From assembly GCA_019055375.1 (NCBI GenBank), contig JAHQIW010004459.1, forward strand, positions 109,901 to 173,900: a stretch of 64,000 nucleotides of DNA, in the 5' to 3' direction. Of this stretch, positions 49,601 through 59,294 are shown in pieces. Made by a program: the position numbers and the translations under genes. The stretch is from Parelaphostrongylus tenuis. Lineage: Eukaryota > Nematoda > Chromadorea > Rhabditida > Metastrongylidae. Every line of letters begins with the position of its first letter. The stretch's first letter is position 1. The notes below the pieces were generated by a model. It made no database searches, had not been told where the DNA came from, and saw only the letters and a program-made list of their open reading frames with translations.

Positions 49601-52600
49601 AAGATCACCTCCAAATGCTTCACGTTACGTCTTATCTAGGTCCTTGAAATCAACATGATTATCCATTCAGCTCCATAGCTGAGCAGGAGGAAACGAGCGG
49701 CTTGGAGATTGTCCAAGCAGCATCGAGGATCTAGTGAAGAGAACATGAAACATCCGACTCCAAGCCCACCTTTTCGACTCGACGATTATTCCTGCCCTAA
49801 CGTATGCAGCAGAAACCTGGTCGCTACGTAAGCAGGATGAAGATGAATTGGCGTTCAATGAAGGCGTAGTGAAAGGACAATGCGAGGAGTATACCATATC
49901 TCCCAAATGAGAGATAGGATCACAAGTTCTGACTTAGGTCATCGATCGAAGGTCAAATATTCCGTTCTGCACACTAAGCTATCGCAGATAAGCACGCGAT
50001 AGGGTAAAACTGGAAGTTTTGCTGATGCCCGCTCGAGTCACTACTCTACGATCAACGGGACGACATGTGATACAGGTGATATATACATGCATACGTATAT
50101 ATATACTTATATACTTTAGCAGTTTATTTGATCCGTCCATCATAGTGTTTTCTTTTCATTGTGTGTATCCCACTAGTTCTAGCATTCAACTCGTTCTTCG
50201 TCTTCTTAGAACGGCGTAAAATACTAGTCGAGCGAGTTCCTTGCAATCTGGAGGAAAGCCTTGCTGCTGGTGTGCTGTGCTGTTGACTTTCGGAGAGGAA
50301 GCGGGGTGTGGAGCTTGGCTCCACGCGCGTCGTGACCAACATCACAACCACTCGGCCACAGCGCCCCTACATATATCATTGTATTATATACATGCACATG
50401 CATGTATGCATATGTATACATGTACACACATACATATATGCATGTATATACATATGCAGACATGTATATATGTGCGCATATAAGTGGTACTCTTCTGTTA
50501 ATGAACAATTCCACTGGACTTTTAGTAATCATTTGAAAGCTTGAATCTTCAACAATTCAGATTTATATGCTATTTTTTGAGAAGACCTTCTTACAGAGTT
50601 GTAACACTACTTTGTTCCACACAGTTGCGCATTATCGCGGTTAATTTTCGCAAGAAAGAGCTCTTTCCGCAAAGTAATAATGAATATTCGGCAGCGTAGA
50701 TCTCGAAAATTCCAAGAATGTAGTTGATCACTGAGAAGGCTTTCTTGCGTTTCTGTGGCAGGATCGACTGACGGCACAGGCGTAACTTACATGTGAAGTG
50801 CAATTTCTCTCATTAAATCCTGAAATTTTTCGCGCATCGAAAAAAAACTGCAAATAAAACATGACCCTCTTACTGCGAGATTTCATCTACACGTCCATAT
50901 GCCCTTCATAGGCCTAGGCTGCATGAGCTTGGGCTTATTGGCAAGTTTTATCTGTCAAAATAGGATGAAGATGGAGCCTAAGCCCACAAAGCGAACGGAA
51001 AAAATCCTCACTTGAATGACGAAAATGCGCGCGATAGCGCGCGCGACAATTGTGGAACACAATCTTATTTTCCCTGCTACAACGTTGTGAAAGGCCTTTC
51101 TGAAAGCAAGTACGTTTTTGACTTTCCGAGATTTACGCTATCGAACGATTATGAACACTCAAGAGGAAGTGCTCTGTGCCCAACGAATGTGAAACACAAT
51201 GTTATTCTCACTACAACAGCGCTGAAAAAGGACTTTTGAAAACAAGTACATTTTCGACCGTCCCAGATACAGGCCTTTGTGTGATTATTGATACTCTAAT
51301 GAAAAGTCTTCGTTAAGCAAAAAAGGTTGCTTTAAAAACCCCTCTCCAATTACAGAAAAGTACCATATGCACATCTACACATTGAGAAGCATATATATAT
51401 ATAGAGCGCATGTGGCGCAGTGGTTAGAGGTGCCCTGCGTCGCACACGAGGTCAATGGTTCGATCTCGCGCTCATGGCTCACCAAGCCATCCATCCCTAC
51501 GGGGTCGGTAAATTGGTACCAGACAGGTCTCAGACTTGTCTGGGAGGATAAGCAGCACTGACTCGGTTCAGCGGGAGGCCTCCGCGAGTCATTGTAAAGG
51601 CCAGATATGCATTCAATCGCCTCAAACAAAGTTAAAAATTGAAGTCGGATGCATGGCGCATCCCTCAGGGATTGATCAACGCCGAAAGCTTTATCCTTTT
51701 TTTATACGCATGCAAATGCATACATATGTACACACATACGCAAGTACATATATGTGAAGGAGTAAGAGTACGACTATAAGAATCTCAAAATTCAGTACAG
51801 GAAAAACAGAAAAAATACTTCTTGAAAATTCTCATGGACAGGGCATGAGAACGCAGATTTCACGCAATTTCACGCGTGCGATATACAAAAATGTTATGCA
51901 ATATAATTCCAAAAAAAATGATCTAAGCTTAAACGGGGTTAATACGCCAGGGTCATACACCGGTGTTTCGGAGGCTTGACCCGGTCATACACCGGTGTTT
52001 CGGAGGCTCGACTGAGAGGTGGTGATGGACCAGTGTCATAGTACACTGTGCCATCACCACATACGCCTCCCTCCTTGCTTCATTGCAGGGCTGAATGTGG
52101 GGCGAGGGTCACTGACGAAGAGGACGAGCCTCCGAAACACCGGTGTATAACCCTGGCGTATCAACCCCGTTTAAGCTTAAATCATTGTTTTTTTTTTTGG
52201 AATTATACTGAAGGTTTTTTTTCGGGGTTTCAAAAACAGTCGATCTTTTGGAAAAATGACATGATTTGGAAAGCTGTTATATAATGGTAAAAATAGATGA
52301 GTGCTCTTTTTCATACAAACATACGTTCTTCGCCATTTCTTTACTGTGACGATAATCTTTCAGCTGAGCGTTGGAGAAACACCGCATTTCATGAGCTTGA
52401 CGAGACTAGAATTACGTTCATTTGAATGAAAATTAAGGCATACATTAAGAATTCCAATGATGACAAAAAGAAAAATGTACAATATATACAAATCACTTAC
52501 TAAAACCTGTTTCCGCAACTTTTTTTTCGCCTTCATCAATCTCCTTCTTCTTTTTTTCTAATTCATTTTGATGCGCTGTTTTGAATCGGAGTCGTTCCTG

Positions 52601-55600
52601 AAATCATCCAAAATCAAACCAAAGAAGAGCGAGAAAAAAAATCTTACGCGATAAAGATTAACAATTGAATACAATCTCTAAATAGCCAAATTGCATTTTT
52701 AGACCATACCTTAGCGTATCCGGAAACAAGCTGATCGAGCTCCTTATCAAGTCGCAAACGAAGAAGTTCGATATCTGATGCACAACGTTCCTCTAACTAT
52801 AAAAACTTTCTCTGTAAAAAAAAGCGGTCGATAGCAGAGGTATGGTTTATTTTAAAAGCCGCAAGCTCAACTGCCGTTCACCACAAAGTCAGGTAATACC
52901 ATCATCCTACTTTGGGTGTTTTATTTTTACTCGGCGCCGGTTCCTTTAGAGGATTATTTCACCGCAAGGGATCGACGGAACCGAGGGAGGGTGCTACTGA
53001 TGAGTCCCAATAGGACGAAATAGGCGCCTATATAGCACTAGACCTATCGGCTCAAAACAAGTAATATCCTTATCAGATTATAAAAACTTTCCTAAGACTT
53101 TTCAAAACAACTCCCATCCTCTCATTAGCAAATTAAAGTATTGTTAATGTGAAGAAAAATTAGCGGAGGATCACAGTCTCAAGCATTCAGGAACATGCTT
53201 TGAAGGAAAAAGAAATTTCTGGGAAAAAAGTGAAGTCTCCGCGCTGTAACTGAGCAGCTAATTCAGCACAAACCTGTTGTATCTCTTTATGGTGCATTTG
53301 TCGAAGACGCTTATATCCATTCATCTGCTCATACATGTTATTTTCTTTGTTGTATTCTTCTTGTTCACGAGAGATCAACTTCGCCGAACGCAACGTGGAA
53401 AACTTCGACTTCTTCAGCGTCGCCATGTCATCCTATTATGTGAGTTTGAAAAGGTAGAACAACAAACACCGATCTGGTTGATATGAAACATTACTCTTTT
53501 TTAATACGTAAAAAGTTCAGAATTCAAAAAGTGAAGATCAAGATGACAGCAAATAAAACTTTAGAAAAGAATTCAAACATGTTAAAGCAGATAGGAGGGA
53601 AGCACATTTTACAATTGCAGATTCACTCATTGACAGACCACTGACATGCGTGGCTCAAATAATGATTATCAGGCATATTAATATTTGAGCTGTGGTCTTA
53701 AGAAAACACTCGAAATGAACGATATGTTATATTAAATATACTAGCCACGAGCATTCGAGTGTACAACACTCTGTGTTTGGTGAGTTCTTCACTGACACAG
53801 AGTGTAAAACGTACGTCGTCGCTAACTTTTATTGTGGGCACTGGAGCACCCACAGAGATTAGCAAAAGACGAGAAAGGGCAACTGCCCGACTGATGAGAT
53901 CGCAAGATCGAAACACGTGTCATCGGGCTCTATAAGTCAGCCCTCATTGACAGACCACTGACATGCGTGGCTCAAATAATGATTATCAGGCATATTGAAA
54001 TTTGAGCTGTGGTCTTAAGAAAACAATCGAAATGAAAGATATGCAGGATCCACTATAAACCTCTTCAAGACTGAACAAAAAAAAACAACACACCTTGATA
54101 TTCCTATCAATCCTAATAGAAGGTATAGGACTTCGAGGTCGAATATTGTTCACCTCGGGATTTTCAAGCGACACATTTCCAACCGGTATGCAAGTGCGAT
54201 TCTAAAAGCACACATAACCCTCAAAACATCTTCCGGGAATTACATCACAGCGTCTAGTTGTCGGTTGACAGACAAATAGCGGAAAAGGCCAAAACTAACC
54301 TCTCCCTCCGTACTGTCTGATCGGAAGTTGTTTGGAATCGGTGGTCGACTGCTATTACTATTACCACCACTGGTTGCTTTGCATAGAACGGAAACGAAGT
54401 GAGACTTCTCAAAGAACCACTCTTTGAACTTGTGGAGCCCCCTAAACTATTAGGTCTCATACTGCCTAAGAATGTGAAATCAGAGATAAAAATACCAATA
54501 CAAACATCAACTTGTTGTGAATTTCGCCAATTTTAACAGTGAAGCACTCATTGATCAGATAACAAACTACGTTAACCATCCAAGAAGCATATGGTACATT
54601 CCGCACCACGCCGCGTGACGTCAAATCCTACTGAGCTACTGTAATGGTCGCCGGTCTTTTGAGAAGGCAGGCATACAGCCAGAAATGCATGAACAGACAT
54701 GCAGATGCCGTTTGACTGCAACTATCGCCCAAACGACGGCGCGACGCCGCATGCCTTATCAACGGTAATCCTCAAAGGGTTAATCAACACATTTGTGATA
54801 CAGTTTGTTTTAACGCCCTTAAAACACTATTTGTATATTTGTGTAGCGTGAAATATCTCTCATTGAAACCTAATTATTTACCGATTGATATAGAGTTACA
54901 TGCTCATACAGCGTAGTAGAGTTAGAAGATCGAAAAACATCTGAGCTATTATTTCATGAAAATTATATCTGAGCTAACCTTTCTCGACAGATGATATTCC
55001 ACAATCGGTCACAAGGTCATCAACCTCTTCACATACTTCACCTTAATCAAAATGTCGAACAAATGGCAAATGGAGATATATACATATATATATATATGTA
55101 TATACATATCATATATGTATATATATATATATATATATGAGGCGCTTAGGTGAGAGTGAAAAAACGATAGTGCTGTAGAAATCAGGTGTAAAGAAGCCAA
55201 GAAGACACAAATTAAGCAATTCTGAATCATAAGTTTGTATCCAGAAATAGTATGCAAGTCAGAAGAGGTACCTTGAAGATTTTCTCCCTCTTTATTGTCC
55301 ACTTCATCGAGATACATCAGCTTTCGCATTTTTTTGTATTGGAAGTTGTCCAATTCCAAAACCTACAAAATCACAAACCAACAATCCTCAAGAATTCTTA
55401 TTGAATAGATAATACGGTGACGAAACCCACGATGGCTTTCGTCCTCGTTATCAACTCTTGAATCACTCCATTATGATTCGACCGAGTGATAAATGCATGC
55501 TAGAAGAAACGCAGAGTCAATGAACTCCATATAACATCCCTGTGCTTCAAATACGTCAAAAAAACATAGCAATGGATCTAAACAAAATACGTTTAGTAGG

Positions 55601-58464
55601 TCTCCCGTATTTGGCCGTTCCTTCCGCCTCTTTTCGCAAACAGATATCAACAAAGTCTTTGAACCAATCAGACCTAAACCAAAATTGACTTTAGTCCCGA
55701 AAAGACATCGAAGATATAGATAATCTTCATTTACAAGAGTGCAAAAATTGACGAACCAATCCGGCTGATTTTCCCTCGTGACGGCTGCCAACTTTGGCGG
55801 GTCATTCTGGGCTATATGGTACAAAGCGGACATAGCGTTCATATTGAACAGAGGTGGTCGCCTTTCAGCTAAATTAGGCAAACTACAGTCTTCTTTTATA
55901 GTGAAAATCGGGGTATAAACATGATCACATACAAAAAAGGACAATGTAGAGCAGAAATAACACAAGTGCTCTGAGTGTAGAATGAAAGAAAATCGCAAAC
56001 TCAGTTGAGAGGAATTTACCTAGCTCTATACAAGTGATTCCAAGTGACCATATGTCTGCTTTTTCAGTGTAGTGACCCTCGTCCATGGCGAGAATCACTT
56101 CTGGAGCCATAAAAATGGTGTGCCAATGAAGGTTTGGGCAGGATCACACATCGAAGCAGAACCGAAATCAGCTAAAATTGAAGTTCCTTTCATTATTATT
56201 TGAGCCAACTTGTCATGTGGTCTGGTAAGGGCTCTTGTACAGCCCGATACACGTGTTTCGTCCTTATAGACTCGTCAGCCGGGCAGAACCCGTCGTCTTT
56301 CGATCTTTTTTATAGCAAGTTCTCTCGGGAGCTCTGCTCCCTTACAAAAAGTTATCGAAGACGAACGTTTCACACTCTATGTCAAGCGAAAATTTCACCT
56401 AACACAAAGTGTTTTGCGCACTCGATTGCTCGTTGTAATGAAAGGAGCTATTGAAATTTGAGCGTGGTCTTGATAAAGCACTCGTAATAAAGGTCAAAAT
56501 TGAAGTGTTGTCATGCAAGAAAAGTAAAACAACGATACATTTTCATGATCGATTCGAAATATTAACAATATTTAATCATTGCGCTAGTGGAAGCCATGCT
56601 AATAACTAGTATCTTCTTAGCGGAACAGAGTTCACAAGAACTGACCCAATTTGACGCGGCCGGAGTCTGACAGCAAGATATTTCCCGCTTTTATATCTCT
56701 GTGTATGAGGTGGAGTTGATGGAGGTAATGTAATGCAGAAAGTGTCTCACTGCATATTGCCGAAATTTCAATCTCTCGTAGACCTTGACGCAAAACGTCC
56801 GACAATATCTGCAGCTGAGCCAATGCAATATTCCATTACAAGCTAAATAGAACACCATGTTTGCCTTCAAAACGCACAAAAGTTGAAATCGCCGGGAAAT
56901 CAAAGACATTAAGAGACAATGCCAAACCTACCCAACAAGTTTGCTCTTTCAGGAAACATGCTTTACATTCGATAATATGAGGGTGTTTAACTTTATTGAG
57001 AAAGGCAACCTGAAGAGAATAGATTAAATTATTTGAGAAAACCGCTATCAATCAGGAAAAACTACAACCTCCTTCAAATATCCGCCCACTTTTCACCGGC
57101 CTGTTTCCCAGATAAGCCATCTTCTTGATAGCGACAGTTTCGCTGGTCTCTTTGTCATAGGCCTACAATGAGAAAACAATTGCTGAGATATAGCTCTAAA
57201 AAAGATCGTTAAAATGATAAATATAAACCATGTCACTAAAATTGAGCTTTTACGAAACACTTACAAAATAAACAGCTCCGAAAGATCCGTGTCCAATCTC
57301 TCTAAGGTCAGCATAGCGGGATTCTGGGTCTTTATGACTAAAAAGGCGCAGCAACGGCTGGATCCTAAAGTTCGTAACGAATTTAAACACTCCAAAAAAA
57401 AAAAACTGGAAACGCATCATAACTCCAATGAAATCACGAAAGACTATACATCATATGTGTTGGCAAAAACTTTTCCGGACTTTTTCGCTTTAGTTCTTTA
57501 TTTTTCATGCATTTGGGTTTCTGCTTCTACCATCGTGTTAGAGCAGCTACTTGAGGTTATTTTGATATATAACACTTATGCTTTTGTTTTAAGACGGAAC
57601 TGTCTCGAGAGCAAAAACGACTGCTGATGCTACACAAGTATCCTAAAGTGCTAAAGCAGCATTTGAACCCACTCGATACTCCTATGGGATCAACAATCGT
57701 TTTTGCTCTCGGGACAATTCCGTCTTATGACAAAAGTATGAGTGATCATCATTTTTTGAGCCACGCATGTCAGTGGTCTATCAAAGAGGGCTGACTTATA
57801 GAGCCCGATACACGAGTTTCGATCTTGCGATCTCGTCAGTCGGGCAGTTACCCTTCCTCGTCTTTTGCCAATCCTGTGTGGATGCTCCAGTCTCCACACT
57901 AAAAGTTAGCGACGACGAACGTTTTACACTCTTAGTGTGGGGACTGGAACACCCACAGAGGATTGGCAAAAGACGAGAAAGGGTGACTGCCCGACTGACG
58001 AGATCGTAAGATCGAAACACGGGTATCGGGCTAAGTCAGCCCTCTTTGATAGACCATTGACATGCGTGGCTCAAAAAATGATTATCAGGCATATTGAAAT
58101 TTGATCCGTGGTCTTAAAAAAACACTCAAAACGAATAAAAAAGGAAGAGTGTTATATATCAAAATAACCTCAAGAAGCTGCTCTAAACGATGGTAAAAAC
58201 AAAAACTCCAACGGATGAAAAGTAATCAACAGAAGCGAAAATTCTAAAAAATTTAACTAGCCAACCCCAATAGCACTACGCAATGTCATCACTCTTCGAT
58301 CAACCGTCCAATAAACCTGTCACATTACAAACAGCTTTGATCTTACAACTAAACTCTCTGTCGATAACAAAACAACGAAAGGCATTTATAAATTCTATTC
58401 ATAGACAACAGTATTAGTTGAATCATACCTTAATAACACCAGGTTTAACCCCAGATGGGGCCAT
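45600..58464 (-). CDS. kin-18: TAO-family Ser/Thr protein kinase (KIN-18/TAOK ortholog), 24 exons
   Basis: Sterile-20 type MAP3K. In animals, TAO kinases phosphorylate MAP2Ks of the p38 pathway and Hippo-type kinases and act in the cytoplasm and on microtubules. I followed it from ATG (58,464) to TAA (45,600-45,602). The joined exons, after allowing for nine one-base indels, give 2,739 nt (912 aa); KIN-18 and human TAOK1 are close to 1,000 aa. Order: short N-terminus, kinase domain (about residues 20-305), Ser-rich linker (about 305-450), then long coiled coil to the C-terminus. All kinase motifs are visible: [36 protein letters not shown]. The start is chosen because [12 protein letters not shown] matches the family N-terminus and ends at a GT donor. 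Intron phases agree throughout. Oddities: frame-breaking indels in exons 2, 3, 5, 6, 8, 12 and 16, and one GC-AG intron. No other member of its pathway lies in the window. Family assignment is very secure; whether this copy is functional is not. Confidence 0.96.
45840..46540 (+). mobile_element. RTE 3'-terminal copy 3, in TAO kinase intron 23
   Basis: Same segment as copy 1, beginning GTTTCGAATGCCCC. The frame is broken near 45,969 (TAG in place of the Trp codon) and by a G gain near 46,027; 46,147-46,527 remains open ([13 protein letters not shown]...). It ends GATACAGGTGATA, followed by about 90 bp of TA-rich tail with an embedded AAAATTTC stretch. Opposite in strand to the kinase. Confidence 0.88.
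46530..46625. repeat. TA microsatellite at RTE 3' end
   Basis: Long TA run directly following GATACAGGTGATA of RTE copy 3. Confidence 0.85.
48000..48150. repeat. F4-related block in TAO kinase intron 19
   Basis: CCAGGCTCTAGAGAAGGTGA and GTCGAAACGTCAGCTGTTTA match the F4 right part (23.1 kb). Confidence 0.5.
49370..49560. repeat. TA/TG/CA microsatellite in TAO kinase intron 17
   Basis: Imperfect alternating purine-pyrimidine tract (ACGTACGTACAT, TATATATATATA), just left of RTE copy 4. Confidence 0.75.
49573..50105 (+). mobile_element. RTE 3'-terminal copy 4, oldest, in TAO kinase intron 17
   Basis: Diverged relative of copies 1-3: AGGAGGAAACGAGCGGCTTG (49,685-49,704) and CGTATGCAGCAGAAACCTGG (49,800-49,819) are shared. 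It has an internal deletion of the KIRWAGH to RDVKRSKG region (near 49,995) and ends GATACAGGTGATATATA. No usable frame. Confidence 0.8.
50110..50369 (-). mobile_element. SINE family S2 copy, in TAO kinase intron 17
   Basis: Head GGGCGCTGTGGCCGAGTGGT on the minus strand; the body shares GAACTAGTGGGATAC and TTTTACGCCGTTC-type segments with the other copies. Adjacent to RTE copy 4. Confidence 0.7.
50370..50485. repeat. CA/TA-rich microsatellite
   Basis: Imperfect CATGCATGTATGCATATG-like repeats next to the SINE S2 copy. Confidence 0.7.
50500..51360. repeat. Degenerate ~140-bp repeat, block 5, in TAO kinase intron 17
   Basis: AACACAATCTTATTTTCCCT (51,056) and AACACAATGTTATTCTCACT (51,193) mark neighbouring units about 137 bp apart. 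Includes an alternating GCGCGCGATAGCGCGCGCG stretch at 51,027. Confidence 0.55.
51404..51701 (+). mobile_element. SINE family S1, full copy, in TAO kinase intron 17
   Basis: tRNA-derived head: GAGCGC (51,404) pairs with GCGCTC (51,467 region), an internal box A-like TGGCGCAGTGGTTAGAGG and box B-like GGTTCGATCTC. Then a tRNA-unrelated body with GTACCAGACAGG, TCTGGGAGGATAAGCAGCAC and GCGAGTCATTGTAAAGGCC, ending CAACGCCGAAAGCTTTATCC. This is the best reference for the family. Transcription by RNA polymerase III from the head is expected from the boxes. Confidence 0.85.
51920..52235. repeat. F3 fold-back element in TAO kinase intron 17
   Basis: Arms 51,920-51,982 and 52,124-52,184 (AAGCTTAAACGGGGTTAATA against its inverse). 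A 27-bp block with CATACACCGGTGTTTCGGAG is repeated in tandem inside the left arm. Confidence 0.7.
52798..53091 (+). mobile_element. Single hammerhead-ribozyme element in TAO kinase intron 14
   Basis: Element 52,811-53,078 (268 nt) flanked by the 13-bp duplication tataaaaactttc (52,798-52,810 and 53,079-53,091). It begins with TCTG and an A-run, ends in TTATCAGAT, and carries one hammerhead core near its 3' end. It aligns along its whole length with the unit at 24,109-24,365, with scattered substitutions. It is antisense to the kinase gene, so the kinase pre-mRNA contains the complement of the ribozyme, not the ribozyme. The left duplication includes one base of the exon 15 acceptor AG. Confidence 0.88.
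52991..53038 (+). ncRNA. Hammerhead ribozyme motif, copy C (type I)
   Basis: Identical to copy A over stems and core: stem I 52,991-52,996 with 53,033-53,038; CTGATGA 52,997-53,003; stem II 53,004-53,007 with 53,013-53,016; GAAA 53,017-53,020; TAGGCGCCTA 53,021-53,030; predicted cleavage after 53,032. Located in intron 14 of the kinase on the opposite strand. Confidence 0.88.
53629..54040. repeat. Fold-back family member with direct terminal repeat, TAO kinase intron 13
   Basis: An 80-bp block beginning CATTGACAGACCACTGACAT occurs at about 53,629 and again at 53,945. Between them are CACAGAGTGTAAAACG and GATCGCAAGATCGAAACACG segments found in the intron 1 palindrome. Confidence 0.7.
54094..55362 (-). 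other. kin-18: TAO kinase exons 10-13: end of kinase domain and Ser-rich linker
   Basis: Exon 10 55,272-55,362 encodes [20 protein letters not shown], the family-specific segment just after the kinase domain. Exon 11 54,979-55,041 is acidic. Exon 12 54,300-54,465 is Ser/Thr-rich with SLTSF and later [10 protein letters not shown]; two extra bases, in the gg pairs at 54,390-54,391 and 54,372-54,373, shift the frame between these halves. Exon 13 54,094-54,201 encodes a Pro/Ser segment containing [14 protein letters not shown]. Conservation is low here, so exon calls outside 10 depend mainly on splice signals and continuous phase; a small additional exon could be missing. Confidence 0.85.
55070..55138. 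repeat. TA microsatellite in TAO kinase intron 10
   Basis: ATATATACATATATATATAT-type run between exons 11 and 10. Confidence 0.8.
56182..56470. repeat. Fold-back/MITE-like element in TAO kinase intron 5
   Basis: Contains GCCCGATACACGTGTTTCGT, GACTCGTCAGCCGGGCAGAA and TCGGGAGCTCTGCTCCCTTA. Nearly the same element in the opposite orientation is at 61,600-61,893. It begins about 10 bp from the exon 6 acceptor. Confidence 0.7.
57758..58072. repeat. Long palindrome in TAO kinase intron 1
   Basis: 57,758-57,902 and 57,934-58,072 are inverted copies differing at about ten positions, with a spacer of about 31 bp. The arms contain GAGCCACGCATGTCAGTGGT and GATCTCGTCAGTCGGGCAG. Members of the same family are at 53.63-54.04 kb and around 23.46-24.6 kb. 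Confidence 0.8.
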
Positions 58465-58647
58465 AGTTAGCGCGGAAAACCGCTTTCGGTACCATGAAAT
58501 ATCAAATCAGCTGTAGGTAGGGGACTCTTCTTAATGCACACACCTCGGAGACGTGTGTTCCTGCAAAATATACAGACATACAAGGACATTCAGAGAAAGA
58601 AAAGGGTTATACAGAGACGTAGCATATGTAAAGATACGGGAAATATA

Positions 58648-58943
58648 AAGGATTAAAGCTTTCGGAGTTGATCAATCCCTGAGGGATGCGCCATGCATTC
58701 GACTTCAATTTCTAACTTCGTTTGAGGTGATTGAATGCATATCTGGCCCTTACAATGACTCGCGGAGGCCTCCCGCTGAACCGAGTCAGTGCTGCTTATC
58801 CTCCCAGACAAGCCTGAGACCTGTCTGGTACCAATTTAGCGACCCCGGAGGGATGGATGGCTTGGTGAGCCATGAGCGCGAGATCGAACCGTTGACCTCG
58901 TGTGCGACGCAGAGCACCTCCAACCACTGCGCCACATGCGCTC
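58648..58943 (-). mobile_element. SINE family S1 copy upstream of the TAO kinase
   Basis: Nearly identical to the 51.4 kb copy through head and body, in reverse orientation. It starts 184 bp upstream of the kinase ATG, so it may contribute to the 5' untranslated region or promoter spacing. Confidence 0.85.
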
Positions 58944-59047
58944 ACGGGAAATATTAAGACATGAAATACACACATATACACAGGGATACACGTGGATATA
59001 CAAGGATATACAAAGATACAAATGTCATAGAGGCATACAAAAACTCT

Positions 59048-59294
59048 TTTCCTTTTTTAATCCGTCTTCACAGCGGTTTTCTTCTCACTGTGCAGATCCC
59101 ACTACTTCTCGAATTCATTCGTTTGCTAGTCTTCTTCTTGAAGGTCGTGCGATACTGGTTAGGAGAATCTCCATGCGATCTCGAGGATAGCCTGGCTGTG
59201 ACGTTCCCAAGGGCGGTATTGCTGACCGCCGGAGAGTGCTAGAGGGTGGGGGCGCGGCGGCGAGCATCACATCCACTCGGCCACGGCGCCCCCC
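59048..59294 (-). mobile_element. SINE family S2 copy (tRNA-Leu/Ser-like head)
   Basis: The minus strand begins GGCGCCGTGGCCGAGTGGAT, a class II tRNA D-arm signature (GGCCGAGTGG), followed by a body with ATTCGAGAAGTAGTGGGATC and ending in an AAAAAAGG-type tail. Relatives are at 50.1, 23.2, 5.6 and 3.8 kb. Confidence 0.7.

Larger units (their letters stand above)
45600..53432 (-). other. kin-18: TAO kinase exons 14-24: C-terminal coiled coil
   Basis: Exons: 14 53,274-53,432 ([20 protein letters not shown]); 15 52,710-52,796; 16 52,507-52,597; 17 52,325-52,405; 18 48,929-49,129 ([17 protein letters not shown]); 19 48,321-48,446 ([20 protein letters not shown]); 20 47,570-47,683 ([16 protein letters not shown]); 21 47,300-47,437 ([20 protein letters not shown]); 22 47,116-47,196; 23 46,887-47,012; 24 45,600-45,788 ([15 protein letters not shown], then a short polar tail and TAA). 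The heptad-like Glu/Lys/Arg/Leu pattern is that of TAOK C-terminal regions. Exons 17-24 have no indels. Exon 16 has eight A bases where seven would keep phase into exon 17. Intron 17 (49,130-52,324) is greatly expanded by repeats. Confidence 0.94.
55431..58464 (-). other. kin-18: TAO kinase exons 1-9: N-terminus and kinase domain
   Basis: Exons (plus-strand coordinates, read right to left): 1 58,429-58,464; 2 57,265-57,364 (glycine loop); 3 57,069-57,162 (catalytic Lys, helix C); 4 56,932-57,009 ([13 protein letters not shown]); 5 56,646-56,842 (hinge LVMEYC and HRDIKAGN); 6 56,020-56,171 (DFG and [14 protein letters not shown]); 7 55,757-55,868 ([18 protein letters not shown]); 8 55,591-55,673 ([14 protein letters not shown]); 9 55,431-55,499 (HAFITRS). 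Exon 7 to 8 joins as TG|G only if the donor at GATTG|gttcgt is used; reading on through that donor produces a false long frame. Exons 4, 7 and 9 are in frame as written. Exons 2, 3, 5, 6 and 8 carry one-base gains or losses listed under findings. Boundaries rest on GT-AG signals plus family alignment. Confidence 0.94.

Noticed and set aside
55674..55734. Alternative 60-bp intron 7 (donor gtaaatg)
   Set aside because: Gives the wrong phase and an immediate stop in exon 8, and adds residues absent from the family; the donor at 55,756 fits exactly.
55471..55998. 175-codon minus-strand open frame
   Set aside because: It is TAO kinase exon 7 and exon 8 read together with introns; true boundaries are set by phase and family alignment.
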